This document shows, piece after piece, positions 7,349 through 15,343 of a stretch of 16,663 nt of DNA. The notes below the pieces were generated by a model. That model did not search any database. It was not told where the DNA came from and worked only from the letters and a program-made list of their open reading frames with translations. The DNA is from Thiomicrospira sp. UBA5634 (GTDB lineage Bacteria > Pseudomonadota > Gammaproteobacteria > Thiomicrospirales > Thiomicrospiraceae): the NCBI GenBank assembly GCA_002421475.1, contig DIJW01000163.1, positions 1 to 16,663 on the forward strand, written 5' to 3'. The translations under genes and the position numbers were made by a program. How positions within the stretch are numbered: the first letter of the stretch is position 1; each line of letters starts with the position of its first letter.

Positions 7349-8283
7349 ATCGGTTGCGGCCAATAACCGGATATCGCCGCAATGCCTTGCGCACCGTACA
7401 TTTTGGCATCGGTCAAATCGGCTTCATTCATTCCGCCTAATGCATAAATCGGTACCGGAACGTTTGCTGCCATTTCAGCAAACTTATGCCAACCCAGTCC
7501 GGGTTCGCCGGGGTGTGACGATGTTTCTTTAACCGGCGACAATAAAATAAAGTCTGCCCCTAACTCCAATGCCTTCGCAATTTCCATTTCATTATGTGTT
7601 GACACCGCTAGCAGTTTGTCCGAAGCAATCGGTCGCTCAGTTAAACCCATAATGGCCGTCGAGGCCAATTGAAGTCCATCTGCTTGTGGCACTTCGGCCA
7701 ACCACTCCGCTTTAGCATTAAGCAATAATTTCGCACCCTGTCCATGACATAACGGCAACGCCGCTTTAGCTAACGCAATAAATTCGGTTTTTTCAAGCGA
7801 TTTAGCGCGTAATTGCACCAGTTTAATCCCATCATGTAATGCCGCTTTGATCCGTTGCAACGCATCTTGCTGATCATGAAAACTGCCCGAAATCATATAA
7901 CGTGACGGGAGTTGTAACGCCCGTACAATCCCACGATTAGCCACTAACATCGCACGCTGATCAAGCTCAGCAATCGGACACCAGTCAAAGTCATGGCCTT
8001 CATGAGCATGTAACTCGCCGCTAAACTGATGCCCTACAAACACCTGCAGTTGCACCTGAATATCACCATGATCCCACGGGTAAGAAATGAGTGGTTGCCA
8101 ATCTGTAGTCAGCAAATTGGTTTCTTCCATAAACTCACGTGTTAATGCTTGTAATGGTGATTCTCCGGCTTCAATTTTGCCACCGGGAAACTCCCACTGC
8201 CCTGCAAAAGACTGGCGCGCTAAACGCTGACCGATAAGTACTTTTCCATCATTGACTAAACAACCCACCGCGACCTGAATCAT
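7345..8283 (-). CDS. Nudix hydrolase (MutT-like) fused to a ThiE/TenI-like domain
   Basis: The 312-residue protein has two domains. Residues 1-130 are a Nudix fold with the box from G35 (GKIEAGE) through REFMEET at 49-55. The family sanitises nucleotides such as 8-oxo-dGTP. The box ends EETNL, with Asn where the consensus has Gly. Residues about 131-312 resemble thiamine phosphate synthase/TenI: KLVQLRAK, LLAVSTHN and PIYALGGM. Positions where ThiE normally has metal-binding acidic residues read LLNAK and QLAS, so thiamine phosphate synthesis is doubtful. The same fusion next to argJ and secA is known in Pseudomonas. GGGAG precedes the ATG by about nine bases. Its stop codon overlaps the coaE stop on the other strand (TTAA, 7345-7348), and an intrinsic terminator separates it from argJ. 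Confidence 0.9.
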   Translation of the reverse strand: MIQVAVGCLVNDGKVLIGQRLARQSFAGQWEFPGGKIEAGESPLQALTREFMEETNLLTTDWQPLISYPWDHGDIQVQLQVFVGHQFSGELHAHEGHDFDWCPIAELDQRAMLVANRGIVRALQLPSRYMISGSFHDQQDALQRIKAALHDGIKLVQLRAKSLEKTEFIALAKAALPLCHGQGAKLLLNAKAEWLAEVPQADGLQLASTAIMGLTERPIASDKLLAVSTHNEMEIAKALELGADFILLSPVKETSSHPGEPGLGWHKFAEMAANVPVPIYALGGMNEADLTDAKMYGAQGIAAISGYWPQPI

Positions 8284-8300
8284 ATTGATGTGCTCCCAAA

Positions 8301-8326
8301 TAAAAAGGCACGAAACTCGTGCCTTT
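8301..8326 (-). terminator. Intrinsic terminator after argJ
   Basis: On the minus strand, AAAGGCACGA pairs with TCGTGCCTTT around a three-base loop (8304-8326) and is followed by a run of T (8302-8306). It lies in the 61-base gap between argJ and the mutT-thiE gene, partly in the leader of the latter, so mutT-thiE is reached by readthrough or from a promoter inside argJ. Confidence 0.85.
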
Positions 8327-8344
8327 ACTGTCTTCTAATACCGT

Positions 8345-9568
8345 CTAAGAACGATATTCTGCGTTTATTTTGACATAATCATAAGAAAAGTCGCATGTCC
8401 AAACAGTTTCTGAAACTGCACCACGATTGAGTTCAATCCGCACTTCAATTTCTTCGTTTTTCATGACTTTCTGACCTTGATCTTCGGTGTAATCCGCCGC
8501 CCGCCCACCATCACGTACGATACACACACCACCCAAATAGATCTGTAATTTATTAATATCCAAATCCACCAGGCCTGCTCTGCCAACCGCAGCCAAAATC
8601 CGCCCCCAGTTTGGATCAGAAGCAAACATGGCCGTTTTGACTAAGGGTGATAATGCAACTGCATGCGCCACCTTTAAACATTCTTCTTCGGTTTGTCCGC
8701 CATTCACTTCAACCGCAATAAATTTAGTTGCGCCCTCACCATCACGCACAATCATCTGCGCCAAAATGGTCATCACATCATCAATTTCTGCTTTAAACTG
8801 CTGATAAGCGGGGCTGTTTTCATCCGTAATCGTCGGCATATCAGCTTGTTGAGTCGCAGTTAAAGTACAAGCATCATTGGTAGAAGTGTCGCCATCTACC
8901 GTAATACGGTTAAACGACTTTTTAACCGCTTGTTTTAAGCATTGTTCCAACAGCGACTGGCTAATTTTGGCATCCGTTACAACATAACCCAACATGGTCG
9001 CCATATTCGGATGAATCATGCCTGAACCTTTAGCCATGCCGGTAATGGTGACATCATGACCATCAACCTTCACCACTCGACTCACCATTTTCGGCACAAT
9101 ATCAGTCGTCATAATACCGGCCATCGCTTGCGCCCAGCCGTCTACTTTACGATTCGCCAACGCATCCGGCAAACCGGCTTGAATTTTTTGCATCGGTAAC
9201 GGTTCACCGATCACACCGGTAGAGAAAGGTAAAATCTGTTCAGGTTGACAACCTAACTCCGCCGCCAGCCAAGCGCAAGTTTGGCGTGCATTCACCAGGC
9301 CTGGTTCACCGGTCGCCGCATTCGCGTTACCACTGTTAATTAACAAAGCGCGCGGTTGTGTTTTAGCCAAGTGTTGTTTCGCGACCGTGACCGGCGCGGC
9401 ACAACAAGCATTGGTCGTAAACGTAGCGGCAGTAATACTGCCTTCAACAAATTCAATCACGACTAAATCGGTTTTGCCATTTTTCTTGATTTTTGCCGCT
9501 GTCGCACCTAAATAGGCACCGGCAACCGGGTGGATTTGTGGCAACTCATTTGAAAGACCTACAGGCAT
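8345..9568 (-). CDS. argJ: Bifunctional ornithine acetyltransferase/N-acetylglutamate synthase
   Basis: ArgJ moves acetyl from N-acetylornithine to glutamate, and the bifunctional form can also use acetyl-CoA, recycling the acetyl group in arginine synthesis. The precursor cleaves itself before a conserved threonine to give alpha and beta chains. That site is visible as PNMATML, with T191 when counted from the chosen start, after GMAKGSGMIHP. VDGDTSTND and the C-terminal AEYRS ending also fit. The frame is open to 9607, but I chose the ATG at 9566-9568 because GAGGTG stands just before it, it gives the normal MPVGL start, and the extra 13 codons would run to the base of the secA terminator. 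The result is 407 residues, normal for the family. Two copies of the repeat family lie in the gene (8568 and 9294). The same genome segment also holds argA. Confidence 0.96.
   Translation of the reverse strand: MPVGLSNELPQIHPVAGAYLGATAAKIKKNGKTDLVVIEFVEGSITAATFTTNACCAAPVTVAKQHLAKTQPRALLINSGNANAATGEPGLVNARQTCAWLAAELGCQPEQILPFSTGVIGEPLPMQKIQAGLPDALANRKVDGWAQAMAGIMTTDIVPKMVSRVVKVDGHDVTITGMAKGSGMIHPNMATMLGYVVTDAKISQSLLEQCLKQAVKKSFNRITVDGDTSTNDACTLTATQQADMPTITDENSPAYQQFKAEIDDVMTILAQMIVRDGEGATKFIAVEVNGGQTEEECLKVAHAVALSPLVKTAMFASDPNWGRILAAVGRAGLVDLDINKLQIYLGGVCIVRDGGRAADYTEDQGQKVMKNEEIEVRIELNRGAVSETVWTCDFSYDYVKINAEYRS
8568..8577. repeat. Partial copy of the 12-mer family (ACCAGGCCTG)
   Basis: Ten of twelve bases, followed by CT. 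In the argJ sense it encodes AGLVD. Confidence 0.6.
9294..9305. repeat. 12-mer palindrome ACCAGGCCTGGT, copy 5 (in argJ)
   Basis: Exact copy. In the argJ sense it encodes EPGLVN in frame. Confidence 0.9.
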
Positions 9569-9603
9569 AACACACCTCACGCAGAAATTAAAAAGGTTAA
9601 GAC

Positions 9604-9629
9604 GCAAAAGCCAGCAATAATGCTGGCTT
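9604..9629 (-). terminator. Intrinsic terminator after secA
   Basis: On the minus strand AAGCCAGCA pairs with TGCTGGCTT across the loop TTAT (9608-9629), followed by a short T run (CTTTTGCG). It stands 34 bases after the secA stop and before the argJ ribosome site, ending secA transcription. Confidence 0.8.
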
Positions 9630-9662
9630 GTTTACAGTTTTTAAATCATCGCAACTGAACCC

Positions 9663-12365
9663 TTAGTCCAGCTTACCGCAACATTGTTTGTATTTTTTAC
9701 CTGAACCACATGGACACGGATCATTGCGTCCTACCTTCGGCACGTCTCGACGGAAAGTATTAGCCTCTCCTTGAGCCCCCTCATTACGCGTGCCGGCATC
9801 TGCATCCGGATGTGTCGCCTGCAACTTTTGTGCTGCTTCAGCTTGTTGCTGCGCTTCAAACGCGGCTACATCATCCTGACTATGCAACTGAACCCATGAC
9901 AACATTTTGACTGTTTCGCGTTTTACTTCACTGAGGAAAACTTGGAACAACATCGCCGCTTCACGGCGATATTCTTGAAAAGGATCCTTCTGAGCAAAAC
10001 CACGCAAATGAATACCTTTGCGTAAATAGTCCATTTCCGCCAAATGCTCGCGCCATAACTTATCAATGTTACGCAACAACACTTCTTTCTCAAAATGACC
10101 CAGTGTTTTTTCATCCACTACTGCCATTTTTGCGTTATAAGCCTGCTCTATTTCGGCCACAATTTTGTCGCGCAACGGTTCTTCATACAAAGATTTATCC
10201 GCATCCAACCAGGCCTGAACTTTCAGAGTGATACCAAACTCTTCCTGTAATGCCGTTTCAAGTTCCGCAATTCGCCACTGTTCATCTAAACTGCCCGGCA
10301 TGATGTACTGATCAATCACATCATTCACCACGTCATTTCGCATTAGCTGAATGGTTTCACGAACTTCTTCGCTTTCCATCAATTCATTACGTTGCTGATA
10401 GACCACTTTACGTTGTTCATTGGCAATGTTGTCAAACTTCAACAGATTGGCACGTTCATCTTGATGTAAACGTTCAACTTGTTTTTGTGCACGTTCAATT
10501 GACTTGCTGACCATTGGATGCTCAATCGCTTCCCCCGGTTGCATACCCAAGCGGCGCATCATATTTTTTACGCGCTCCGAAGCAAATCGGCGCATTAAAT
10601 CATCATCCAACGATAAATAAAAACGTGTCACACCCGGATCACCTTGACGACCTGAACGACCACGCAGCTGGTTATCAATACGGCGTGATTCATGACGCTC
10701 AGTTCCTAATACGTACAAACCTCCAAGGCTAACAACCTCTTCATGTCCTTTTTCTACCGCAGCCTTTTGGCGTGCAATCTCTGCTGGCCATTCCTTTTCA
10801 TACTCTTCTGCATTATCTACTGGCGAAACTCCGCGACGCTGTAATTCAAAATCTGCCATGAACTCTGGATTGCCACCCAACATGATGTCGGTACCACGAC
10901 CTGCCATATTTGTTGCAACAGTAACCGCGCTTTTAACACCTGCGCGAGCGATGATCGCGGCTTCACGTTCATGATGCTTTGCATTTAGAACCTCGTGAGG
11001 CACGCCAGCTTTACGAAGAAAGGCGGATAACTCCTCAGATTTTTCAACGCTAACAGTGCCAACCAAGACCGGTTGTCCCTTGCGATAACGTTCAGCGATA
11101 TCTGCAGTTACTGCAGCAAACTTTCCAACCTCGGTCTTGTAGACCAAATCCGCCGAATCAATACGTTGTGATGGGCGGTTGGTTGGAATCGGAACTACGC
11201 CCAGCCTGTAAATCTGGTGGAACTCGGAGGCTTCTGTTGTTGCAGTACCTGTCATACCTGACAATTTGTCATATAAACGGAAGTAGTTTTGCAGCGTAAT
11301 AGTTGCAAGGGTTTGGTTCTCATCCTTAATTTCAATACGCTCTTTAGCTTCAAGGGCTTGGTGTAGACCCTCACTGTAGCGACGACCTGCGAGCATTCGG
11401 CCCGTGTGCTCATCAACGATCAGTAGTTCACCATTCATTACAACGTAATCTTTATCGCGTTTGAATAACTCCTTGGCACGAATTGCATTGTTTAAATAGC
11501 CAATCATCGGAGTATTTGCAGCCTCATAAAGGTTGCCAATCTGCAAGAGCTCTTCAACCTTGGTAACACCTTCTTCAAGGATTCCTGAAGTCTTCTTCTT
11601 TTCATCTACCTCGTAGTGAACATTTCGCTGAAGTTTCTGTACCAAGTTAGCAAACTCTACATACCACTTGGTTGCCTTATCAGCGGGTCCACTAATAATC
11701 AAAGGAGTACGGGCCTCGTCGATAAGGATCGAGTCGACCTCATCTACTACTGCAAAGAAGTGATCGCGCTGGACACATTCTTCAAGTGACCAAGCCATGT
11801 TGTCGCGCAGGTAATCAAAACCAAACTCATTGTTTGTACCGTAAGTGATATCTGCTGCATACGCCTCGCGTCGTTCGGCGGGTGTCATATTTGCAAGAAT
11901 CACACCAACCTTTAAACCTAAGAACCTATGTACGCGACCCATCCACTCGCTATCGCGCTCTGCTAAGTAATCATTTGTTGTAACAACATGCACACCACGA
12001 CCGGCAAGGGCATTTAAATATGATGGAAGGGTTGCAACTAATGTCTTACCTTCACCGGTACGCATTTCTGCAATATTGCCCCTGTGCATCGCTGCACCGC
12101 CCATGATTTGAACATCGTAATGGCGCTGCCCCAAGGTGCGACGACCAGCCTCACGTACAACAGCGAAGGCTTCTGGGAGCAGTTCATCGAGTGATTCACC
12201 ATCGGCATATCGGGCCTGGAATTGCGGGGTCTGCGCACGTAGCTCTGAGTCTGACATCGCTGAAAAGCGAGCTTCTTGAGCATTAACCAAGGCAACGATC
12301 TTGGTGAGGTCGCGAAGGATCCGTCCTTCGCCTGCACGCAAAATCTTGTCTACAAACGCTGGCAT
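9663..12365 (-). CDS. secA: SecA preprotein translocase ATPase, apparent two-phylum chimera
   Basis: The 900-codon frame has all SecA parts: Walker A in MRTGEGKT (101-108), VVDEVD (207-212), the preprotein cross-linking region at roughly 220-370, motif [15 protein letters not shown] (566-578), the helical wing/scaffold at about 595-820, and the zinc tail with C884, C886, C895 and C896. SecA drives export through SecYEG. Residues 1 to about 553 look actinobacterial ([18 protein letters not shown], and the mycobacterial-like [18 protein letters not shown]). Residues from about 580 look gammaproteobacterial ([49 protein letters not shown]). Upstream neighbours are actinobacterial and downstream ones gammaproteobacterial. 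The frame is intact because the join lies in a shared conserved segment. It should be treated as two partial secA genes. The ATG is preceded by GAGAGG. Confidence 0.9.
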   Translation of the reverse strand: MPAFVDKILRAGEGRILRDLTKIVALVNAQEARFSAMSDSELRAQTPQFQARYADGESLDELLPEAFAVVREAGRRTLGQRHYDVQIMGGAAMHRGNIAEMRTGEGKTLVATLPSYLNALAGRGVHVVTTNDYLAERDSEWMGRVHRFLGLKVGVILANMTPAERREAYAADITYGTNNEFGFDYLRDNMAWSLEECVQRDHFFAVVDEVDSILIDEARTPLIISGPADKATKWYVEFANLVQKLQRNVHYEVDEKKKTSGILEEGVTKVEELLQIGNLYEAANTPMIGYLNNAIRAKELFKRDKDYVVMNGELLIVDEHTGRMLAGRRYSEGLHQALEAKERIEIKDENQTLATITLQNYFRLYDKLSGMTGTATTEASEFHQIYRLGVVPIPTNRPSQRIDSADLVYKTEVGKFAAVTADIAERYRKGQPVLVGTVSVEKSEELSAFLRKAGVPHEVLNAKHHEREAAIIARAGVKSAVTVATNMAGRGTDIMLGGNPEFMADFELQRRGVSPVDNAEEYEKEWPAEIARQKAAVEKGHEEVVSLGGLYVLGTERHESRRIDNQLRGRSGRQGDPGVTRFYLSLDDDLMRRFASERVKNMMRRLGMQPGEAIEHPMVSKSIERAQKQVERLHQDERANLLKFDNIANEQRKVVYQQRNELMESEEVRETIQLMRNDVVNDVIDQYIMPGSLDEQWRIAELETALQEEFGITLKVQAWLDADKSLYEEPLRDKIVAEIEQAYNAKMAVVDEKTLGHFEKEVLLRNIDKLWREHLAEMDYLRKGIHLRGFAQKDPFQEYRREAAMLFQVFLSEVKRETVKMLSWVQLHSQDDVAAFEAQQQAEAAQKLQATHPDADAGTRNEGAQGEANTFRRDVPKVGRNDPCPCGSGKKYKQCCGKLD
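10208..10217. repeat. Partial copy of the 12-mer family (ACCAGGCCTG)
   Basis: Ten of twelve bases, followed by AA, in the gammaproteobacterial 3' part of secA. In frame it encodes VQAWLD, the same QAWL reading as in the asnB-like gene. This is the last member before the proposed junction. Confidence 0.6.
10630..10710. other. Likely chimeric junction inside secA
   Basis: Codons 554-578 of secA (10632-10706) encode the stretch from GTERHES through RQGDPG, nearly invariant across bacteria. Just before it (coding sense) the protein is actinobacterial-like and uses GGA for glycine (lysine-GGA-histidine, leucine-GGA-glycine, leucine-GGA-threonine). Just after it the protein and codons match the gammaproteobacterial block. 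The exact base of the join cannot be read from sequence alone. A short identical stretch between two secA genes would be enough for an assembler to cross over here. Confidence 0.85.
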
Positions 12366-12407
12366 CGACCTGGCCTCTCAGAAAGGGTGGGACCCTGATT
12401 CACGCCC

Positions 12408-13046
12408 TTATCGTAGAGGTTGGGCAACACAGGCGGTAACCGCAGAGACTGGGCCAACAGCGTGAAATCCCTGCGAGTTAACCACCCTCACAGCCTCTCT
12501 GAGGGTCGCTCCCGTCGTTACTACATCATCGATCAAGATCAACTCTCCCCTGGCGGCACAGCTAAGGCTAAAGGCCCCTGCAAGATTTCTAGCACGTTGA
12601 TCTCGGTGCAACCGACTTTGATCCTTGACCTTTCTCGAGAGCTGTAAACAATCAAGCATTGGTATTGCTGTCCTATCTGAAATTTGCGATACCAGGTCCA
12701 CAATAAAACTTCGACCACGACGGCGTTGTGATGCTCTACCTGATGGAATGGGAACTAAGCGGCACAAGGATGAATCCACCGATCTCTTCTCCAACACATG
12801 AATAATCGCCTCAATGATTAACTCATCGGCACCTTTTTGACCCGATTCTTTCGCAGCAAGAATTATCTTGGATGCTGTCGGTGTGTAAAAAAGTGCAGAG
12901 TGCACCGTCAAATTATCAAATGTACTTTTGTAATAATGAGGATGCCAACTGCTTCGACATGCTGAGCAAATACTTGGCCCTAAACGCTGACAACCAAAAC
13001 ATCTACTGGGAAACAAGAGTTGCGAAAGTTCGGCAAATATACTCAC
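12408..13046 (-). CDS. comF: ComF family phosphoribosyltransferase-like protein
   Basis: The 212-residue protein has the two ComF marks. The first is an N-terminal zinc-ribbon-like set of cysteines (C16, C19, C27, C30 in RCFGCQRLGPSICSAC). The second is a PRPP-binding loop, LILIDDVVTTGATL, at 169-182. VPIPSGRASQRRRGRSF and QSRLHRDQRARNLAGAF are the usual ComF segments. The family is tied to DNA uptake in Bacillus and Haemophilus, but in actinobacteria its role is unknown. The start is a GTG at 13044-13046 without a clear ribosome site. It is kept because LLFPSRCFGC then sits at the normal distance from the N-terminus. It lies between mtrB and secA, as Rv3242c does in mycobacteria, with 42 bases to secA; the hpf gene that usually intervenes is absent. 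Confidence 0.88.
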   Translation of the reverse strand: MSIFAELSQLLFPSRCFGCQRLGPSICSACRSSWHPHYYKSTFDNLTVHSALFYTPTASKIILAAKESGQKGADELIIEAIIHVLEKRSVDSSLCRLVPIPSGRASQRRRGRSFIVDLVSQISDRTAIPMLDCLQLSRKVKDQSRLHRDQRARNLAGAFSLSCAARGELILIDDVVTTGATLREAVRVVNSQGFHAVGPVSAVTACVAQPLR

Positions 13047-13103
13047 ATAGTTATTGTCACCAATTAATTTTTCACTTATCTCGACAATAAAAAACTGTGG
13101 AAA

Positions 13104-14654
13104 CTACGCTTTGTAATCCTCTGGTTGCAATGAAATGAGGCGTTGTTCGATACTCTCCCATGTGTTGCGAGGCAGCGTCACAACAAAATGTGCGCCACGA
13201 CCTGGACGACCCCAAGCCTCAAGCTCACCATTGTGTAATCGTGCATCTTCGAGTGCAATCGAAAGTCCCAGGCCTGTTCCTCCGCGAATTCTGGCCCGTG
13301 AAGGATCTGCTCTCCAGAAACGATCAAAGACTCTCATAAGAGCGTTCTCATCTAAGCCAACTCCATAATCACGAACGCCAACTGCAACATCATGCTCGCT
13401 GGATACAATGTGAACATCTATCTGTTGCTCTTCAGCATGATCAATCGCATTGGCCAAAAGGTTTCGTAAAATACGCTCTACACGACGAATGTCGGCTTTA
13501 ATCATGATTACCGGCTCTACCGTTTTCACATAAATCTCTGTTTTGCGCTCCTTTGCAACTAGCCCCAAATCATCTGCGCAACGTTGAACTAGTTGAACCA
13601 TGTCGAAGTCAACCGCCTCGAGAACGGCTACCTCGGCATCAAATCGTGAAACTTCAAGTAAATCTTCTAGCAATCTCTCAAAGCGATCTAATTGTGCAAC
13701 TAAAAGCTCTGCACTTCTGGAAACGATAGGGTCAAATGAGTCCTTAGATGAATGGATTACTTCGGAAGCCATGCGCAAGGTTGTTAATGGTGTTCGAAGT
13801 TCATGTGAAACATCTGATACAAAGCGCTGTTGAACTCGAGAAAGATTTTCTAATCGTGCGATCTGTTTCTCAATTGACTCTGCCATTTCATTGAAGGCTA
13901 AACCCAACCTCGAGATCTCATCCCGTGATTCGACCTTTAATCGTTTTCTAAAGTCACCAGCGGTAAATTCAGTCGCAATCATGGCCGCTTCTCGCACAGG
14001 TTTAACTACCTGTCGAACCACCAACCATGTAATCAAAGCAATCAAAAGAAGTAGAACAAATCCAGTTAAGAATAGTAATCGACTTATCAGATCGAGGGTT
14101 TTTTCCTGGTTTGCAAGAGAGAAAATAATGAACATCTCATACTGGCCTGCATTAGGTATCTGAACTTTTTGGCCGATTGCCAAACCTCTGACTTTTGTTC
14201 CAGTCAGATAATTCATATTTGTGTACTGGTACACCAAATCAGGCTCTTTACGAACTCGTTCACTTAATGATTGAGGAATCGAGGATGGATCTAGAAGATT
14301 GGATGCAATCTCATAGTTATTTTCTCGTGTATTGCCAGGGCTTCTAATAAAGACCACTTCTCGTGCATTTTCATTGGCAGTCAAGGTTGTAGCTGAACTG
14401 ATTACATCATCTACAACTTTTTGCACCTCAGAGTCTTTCTCTCCTTGAGCAAGCAAGAATCGGTACTCGGCTGTAAAGATTGTCGAACGAGCTTCAATCA
14501 GAGCTGAGTTGAGATTTACCTCTTTAATTCCCGCTGCCAACCGTGAATTAAGGGCTGAACCAGTTATCCCGATAACGGCTAGTGAGAGGATTACAGTAGA
14601 GAAAATAACCTTGATAGCAAGGGAGTTTTGGATTCGACGATACATTCGGTTCAT
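13104..14654 (-). CDS. mtrB: MtrB-like sensor histidine kinase
   Basis: The 516-residue protein has a membrane helix at about 14-35, an extracytoplasmic region to about 188, a second helix at 190-213, HAMP at about 214-266, then the kinase core. Kinase motifs are intact: H284 in DVSHELRTPLTTLRMA, N402 in LLANAIDHA, DYGVGL at 429-434 and GGTGLGLS at 458-465. The H-box wording and GLSIALEDARLHNG are typical of actinobacterial MtrB, the partner of MtrA in control of cell wall and division genes. The start lies two bases after the mtrA stop, so the pair is coupled. In most actinobacteria lpqB, encoding a lipoprotein that modulates MtrB, follows directly. Here only 57 bases follow before comF, and no lpqB is seen. 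Confidence 0.93.
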   Translation of the reverse strand: MNRMYRRIQNSLAIKVIFSTVILSLAVIGITGSALNSRLAAGIKEVNLNSALIEARSTIFTAEYRFLLAQGEKDSEVQKVVDDVISSATTLTANENAREVVFIRSPGNTRENNYEIASNLLDPSSIPQSLSERVRKEPDLVYQYTNMNYLTGTKVRGLAIGQKVQIPNAGQYEMFIIFSLANQEKTLDLISRLLFLTGFVLLLLIALITWLVVRQVVKPVREAAMIATEFTAGDFRKRLKVESRDEISRLGLAFNEMAESIEKQIARLENLSRVQQRFVSDVSHELRTPLTTLRMASEVIHSSKDSFDPIVSRSAELLVAQLDRFERLLEDLLEVSRFDAEVAVLEAVDFDMVQLVQRCADDLGLVAKERKTEIYVKTVEPVIMIKADIRRVERILRNLLANAIDHAEEQQIDVHIVSSEHDVAVGVRDYGVGLDENALMRVFDRFWRADPSRARIRGGTGLGLSIALEDARLHNGELEAWGRPGRGAHFVVTLPRNTWESIEQRLISLQPEDYKA

Positions 14655-14656
14655 AA

Positions 14657-15343
14657 CTAGGAACCGCCCATGACTCCAGCTTTGTATCCAACACCACGAA
14701 CCGTAACTACGATCTCGGGATGTTCAGCATCATGCTCGATCTTTGAGCGCAATCGCTGAACGTGAACATTTACAAGTCGTGTATCGGTGGAATGGCGATA
14801 ACCCCAAACTTCGCTGAGCAGGGCATCACGGGTAAAGACTCGTCCTGGTTCCTTCGCCAATGCTACGAGTAGATCAAACTCCAACCGAGTTAATGCGATT
14901 TGTTTGCCACCGCGAGCAACTTGATGGGCTTGCACATCGATCGCCAAGTCACCAATCGTAAGTAGACCTGAGACATCGGCATTTGTTCGGCGCAATCGGG
15001 TTCTGATTCGCGCAATTAACTCAGAGGGATGACGAAATGGCTTAACCATGTAGTCATCAGCACCTGCTTCTAAACCTTTAACAACATCTTGTGTATCGCC
15101 TTTAGCAGAGAGCATGACGATGGGAACCATCGATTCTGCACGGATCAACTTGCATACTTCAATTCCATCAAGGCCTGGCAACATGACATCTAACAAAACT
15201 AAATCTGGAGGATTATTACGGAAAACATCCATGACCTCATCACCGCGACTTACTAGATCCACATCGATGCCAGCACCAGTTAAAACGATGCCGAGCATCT
15301 CTGCGAGATCCTGGTCGTCATCGACAACCATTACTAAAGTCAT
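14657..15343 (-). CDS. mtrA: MtrA-like response regulator
   Basis: The 228-residue protein is an OmpR-family regulator. The receiver domain (1-120) has acidic residues in VVDDDQD, the phosphorylation site D52 in LVLLDVMLPGLDG, S79 and K101. The winged-helix domain (about 130-225) contains the MtrA-like segments LTRLEFDLLVALA, VFTRDALLSEVWGYRH, DTRLVNVHVQRLRSKIE and TVRGVGYKAG. These agree closely with mycobacterial MtrA, which is phosphorylated by MtrB and controls cell envelope, division and resuscitation genes. The ATG shares one base with the sahH stop (TAATG), and the stop is two bases before mtrB, so sahH-mtrA-mtrB behaves as one translational unit. The tmk gene that lies between sahH and mtrA in mycobacteria is missing. 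Confidence 0.95.
   Translation of the reverse strand: MTLVMVVDDDQDLAEMLGIVLTGAGIDVDLVSRGDEVMDVFRNNPPDLVLLDVMLPGLDGIEVCKLIRAESMVPIVMLSAKGDTQDVVKGLEAGADDYMVKPFRHPSELIARIRTRLRRTNADVSGLLTIGDLAIDVQAHQVARGGKQIALTRLEFDLLVALAKEPGRVFTRDALLSEVWGYRHSTDTRLVNVHVQRLRSKIEHDAEHPEIVVTVRGVGYKAGVMGGS

Noticed and set aside
9569..9607. Longer argJ with 13 extra N-terminal residues
   Set aside because: The extension runs to the foot of the secA terminator and lacks a ribosome site, while the internal ATG at 9566-9568 has GAGGTG before it and gives the normal family start.
9663..12365. A genuine interphylum recombinant secA
   Set aside because: Both flanks change phylum at the same point and each keeps its own native gene order, which a gene-level transfer would not produce. 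The break is in the most conserved part of the gene, where assemblers fail.
12383..12395. Small hairpin AGGGT/ACCCT between comF and secA as a terminator
   Set aside because: The stem is only five bases and there is no T run, so it is unlikely to end transcription.
13047..13103. Remnant of lpqB or a promoter between mtrB and comF
   Set aside because: Only 57 AT-rich bases are present, with no coding remnant. A TTGTCG element lacks a convincing -10 partner, and the T run after mtrB has no clear hairpin before it.
13268..13277. CCAGGCCTGT in mtrB as another copy of the 12-mer
   Set aside because: It lacks the leading A and the final GGT, and a single 9-base match in 6 kb is weak; it is probably chance.
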